64,000 nucleotides of DNA from Brevibacterium picturae (GTDB taxonomy: Bacteria > Actinomycetota > Actinomycetes > Actinomycetales > Brevibacteriaceae), in assembly GCF_900105045.1 (NCBI RefSeq), contig NZ_LT629739.1, positions 4,154,001-4,218,000 on the forward strand. Reading direction: 5' to 3'. Below are positions 63,322 to 64,000 of the stretch, piece by piece. Position 1 is the stretch's first letter. Every line of letters begins with the position of its first letter. The notes beneath the pieces are model-generated. The model ran no database searches, was not told the DNA's origin, and saw nothing but the letters and a program-made list of their open reading frames with translations. A program made the translations under genes and the position numbers.

Positions 63322-64000
63322 ATGGGAATTCTCGATGGAAAGCGCATCCTCGTCACCGGCGTTCTGACCGAGGCATCGATCGCCTTCGCCGCCGCCCGCA
63401 TCGCCCAGGAGCAGGGTGCCGAAGTCATCCTCTCCAGCTTCGGCCGCCAGATGAAGATCACCCAGGTGATCTCCGAACGCCTGCCCGAGAAGCCGAAGGT
63501 CATCGAACTCGATGCCACCAATGAAGAGGACCTGGCTGCACTGCCCGAACGTCTCGAGGGCAACATCGACGGCATCGTGCACGCGATCGCCTTCGCGCCC
63601 AAGGACGCTCTCGGCGGGGTGTTCCTCGACACTCCGTGGGAGTCCGTCTCGGCCGCAATGCAGGTCTCCGCGTTCTCCCTCAAGTCCATCACCGTGGCCG
63701 CGCAGCCTGCACTCAACAAGGGCGCCGGCGTCGTCGGACTGACCTTCGACGCCACGATCTCCTGGCCGGTCTACGACTGGATGGGTGTGGCCAAGGCCGC
63801 CTTCGAGTCCACTGCCCGCTACCTCGCGAAGTACGTCGGTGAGGACGGGGTCCGCGTCAACCTCGTCTCGGCCGGACCGCTGAAGACCACTGCCGCCACC
63901 TCGATCCCCGGATTCGGGACCCTCGAAGACATGTGGGGCGACCGTGCACCGCTGGGCTGGGACCAGACGGACACCACTCCGGCGGGCAAGGCGATCGTCG
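63322..64000 (+). CDS. inhA: enoyl-ACP reductase (InhA/FabI type), N-terminal part
   Basis: 226 residues are visible before the window ends. The start MGILDGKRILVTGVLTEASIAFAAARIAQEQGAEV, the acidic IELDATNEED strand, HAIAFAPKDALGG, and the pair Tyr151/Lys158 (VYDWMGVAKAAFES, Y-x6-K) match NADH-dependent enoyl reductases. The wording is closer to InhA (SIAF, YNWM-like YDWM, LVSAGPLKT, DRAPLGWD) than to E. coli FabI. It completes the elongation cycle begun by FabG. GAAAGGA at 63310-63316 fixes ATG 63322; about 97 bases separate it from fabG. Confidence 0.93.
   Translation, partial: MGILDGKRILVTGVLTEASIAFAAARIAQEQGAEVILSSFGRQMKITQVISERLPEKPKVIELDATNEEDLAALPERLEGNIDGIVHAIAFAPKDALGGVFLDTPWESVSAAMQVSAFSLKSITVAAQPALNKGAGVVGLTFDATISWPVYDWMGVAKAAFESTARYLAKYVGEDGVRVNLVSAGPLKTTAATSIPGFGTLEDMWGDRAPLGWDQTDTTPAGKAIV

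Overview
The window looks like chromosomal DNA of a high-G+C actinobacterium, most likely of the Micrococcales. A Brevibacterium-like organism is my best guess from gene content and order, but I cannot prove the genus without a search. Nearly all the DNA is housekeeping sequence. I see no insertion sequence, prophage, CRISPR array or conjugation gene. Order is strongly conserved with other actinobacteria: trp-glt-pyk, pdtaR-polA-rpsA-coaE-uvrB, uvrA-uvrC-rapZ-yvcK-whiA-gap-pgk-tpiA-secG, tkt/ctaB, ctaA-ABC-sufR-suf and fabG-inhA all recall the corresponding Mycobacterium tuberculosis blocks.

Layout. 1-4651: the trp operon (3' end of trpE, two small membrane proteins, trpC, trpB, trpA, a 103-residue membrane protein). 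4830-10980: glutamate synthase gltBD. 11097-14388: pyruvate kinase and a DAACS-type carboxylate symporter. 14389-15058: a long non-coding stretch with a pseudoknot-like element, tandem repeats and a tRNA-Leu(CAA) with its terminator. 15059-18923: the ANTAR regulator pdtaR, a thioesterase and DNA polymerase I. 19068-24634: a methyltransferase, ribosomal protein S1, a GT-C-like membrane protein and a CoaE-UPF0157 fusion. 24733-35849: uvrB, a TerC-family transporter behind a manganese riboswitch, a YciI protein, a Ski2-like helicase, uvrA and uvrC. 35962-42179: rapZ-yvcK-whiA followed by gap-pgk-tpiA-secG. 42428-47231: tkt-tal-pgi on the minus strand. 47571-51677: heme O/heme A synthesis (ctaB, ctaA) and an ABC exporter. 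51781-58333: the complete suf iron-sulfur operon. 58569-62378: RNase HI, an ABC-F ATPase and the DUF3099/SURF1 operon. 62514-64000: fabG and the start of an inhA-type enoyl reductase.

How the genes work together. The region joins amino-acid synthesis (Trp, Glu), lower glycolysis and the non-oxidative pentose phosphate branch, nucleotide excision repair (UvrA, B and C plus Pol I), cofactor supply (CoA, heme A, Fe-S clusters) and cytochrome oxidase assembly (CtaA, CtaB, SURF1). Many genes are packed with ATGA overlaps.

The most interesting signals are regulatory. A recurrent TAnnnT-N5-7-start-codon arrangement suggests leaderless mRNAs for about ten genes. A Mn2+ (yybP-ykoY) riboswitch before terC has a readable alternative pairing with the Shine-Dalgarno. 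A 12-nt loop/downstream complementarity follows the symporter gene. A DtxR-like box lies next to a palindrome at sufR. RNase HI carries a ribbon-helix-helix-like tail. The lgt and zwf-opcA-pgl genes are missing from places where related genomes usually have them. I found no wholly new multi-gene system here.
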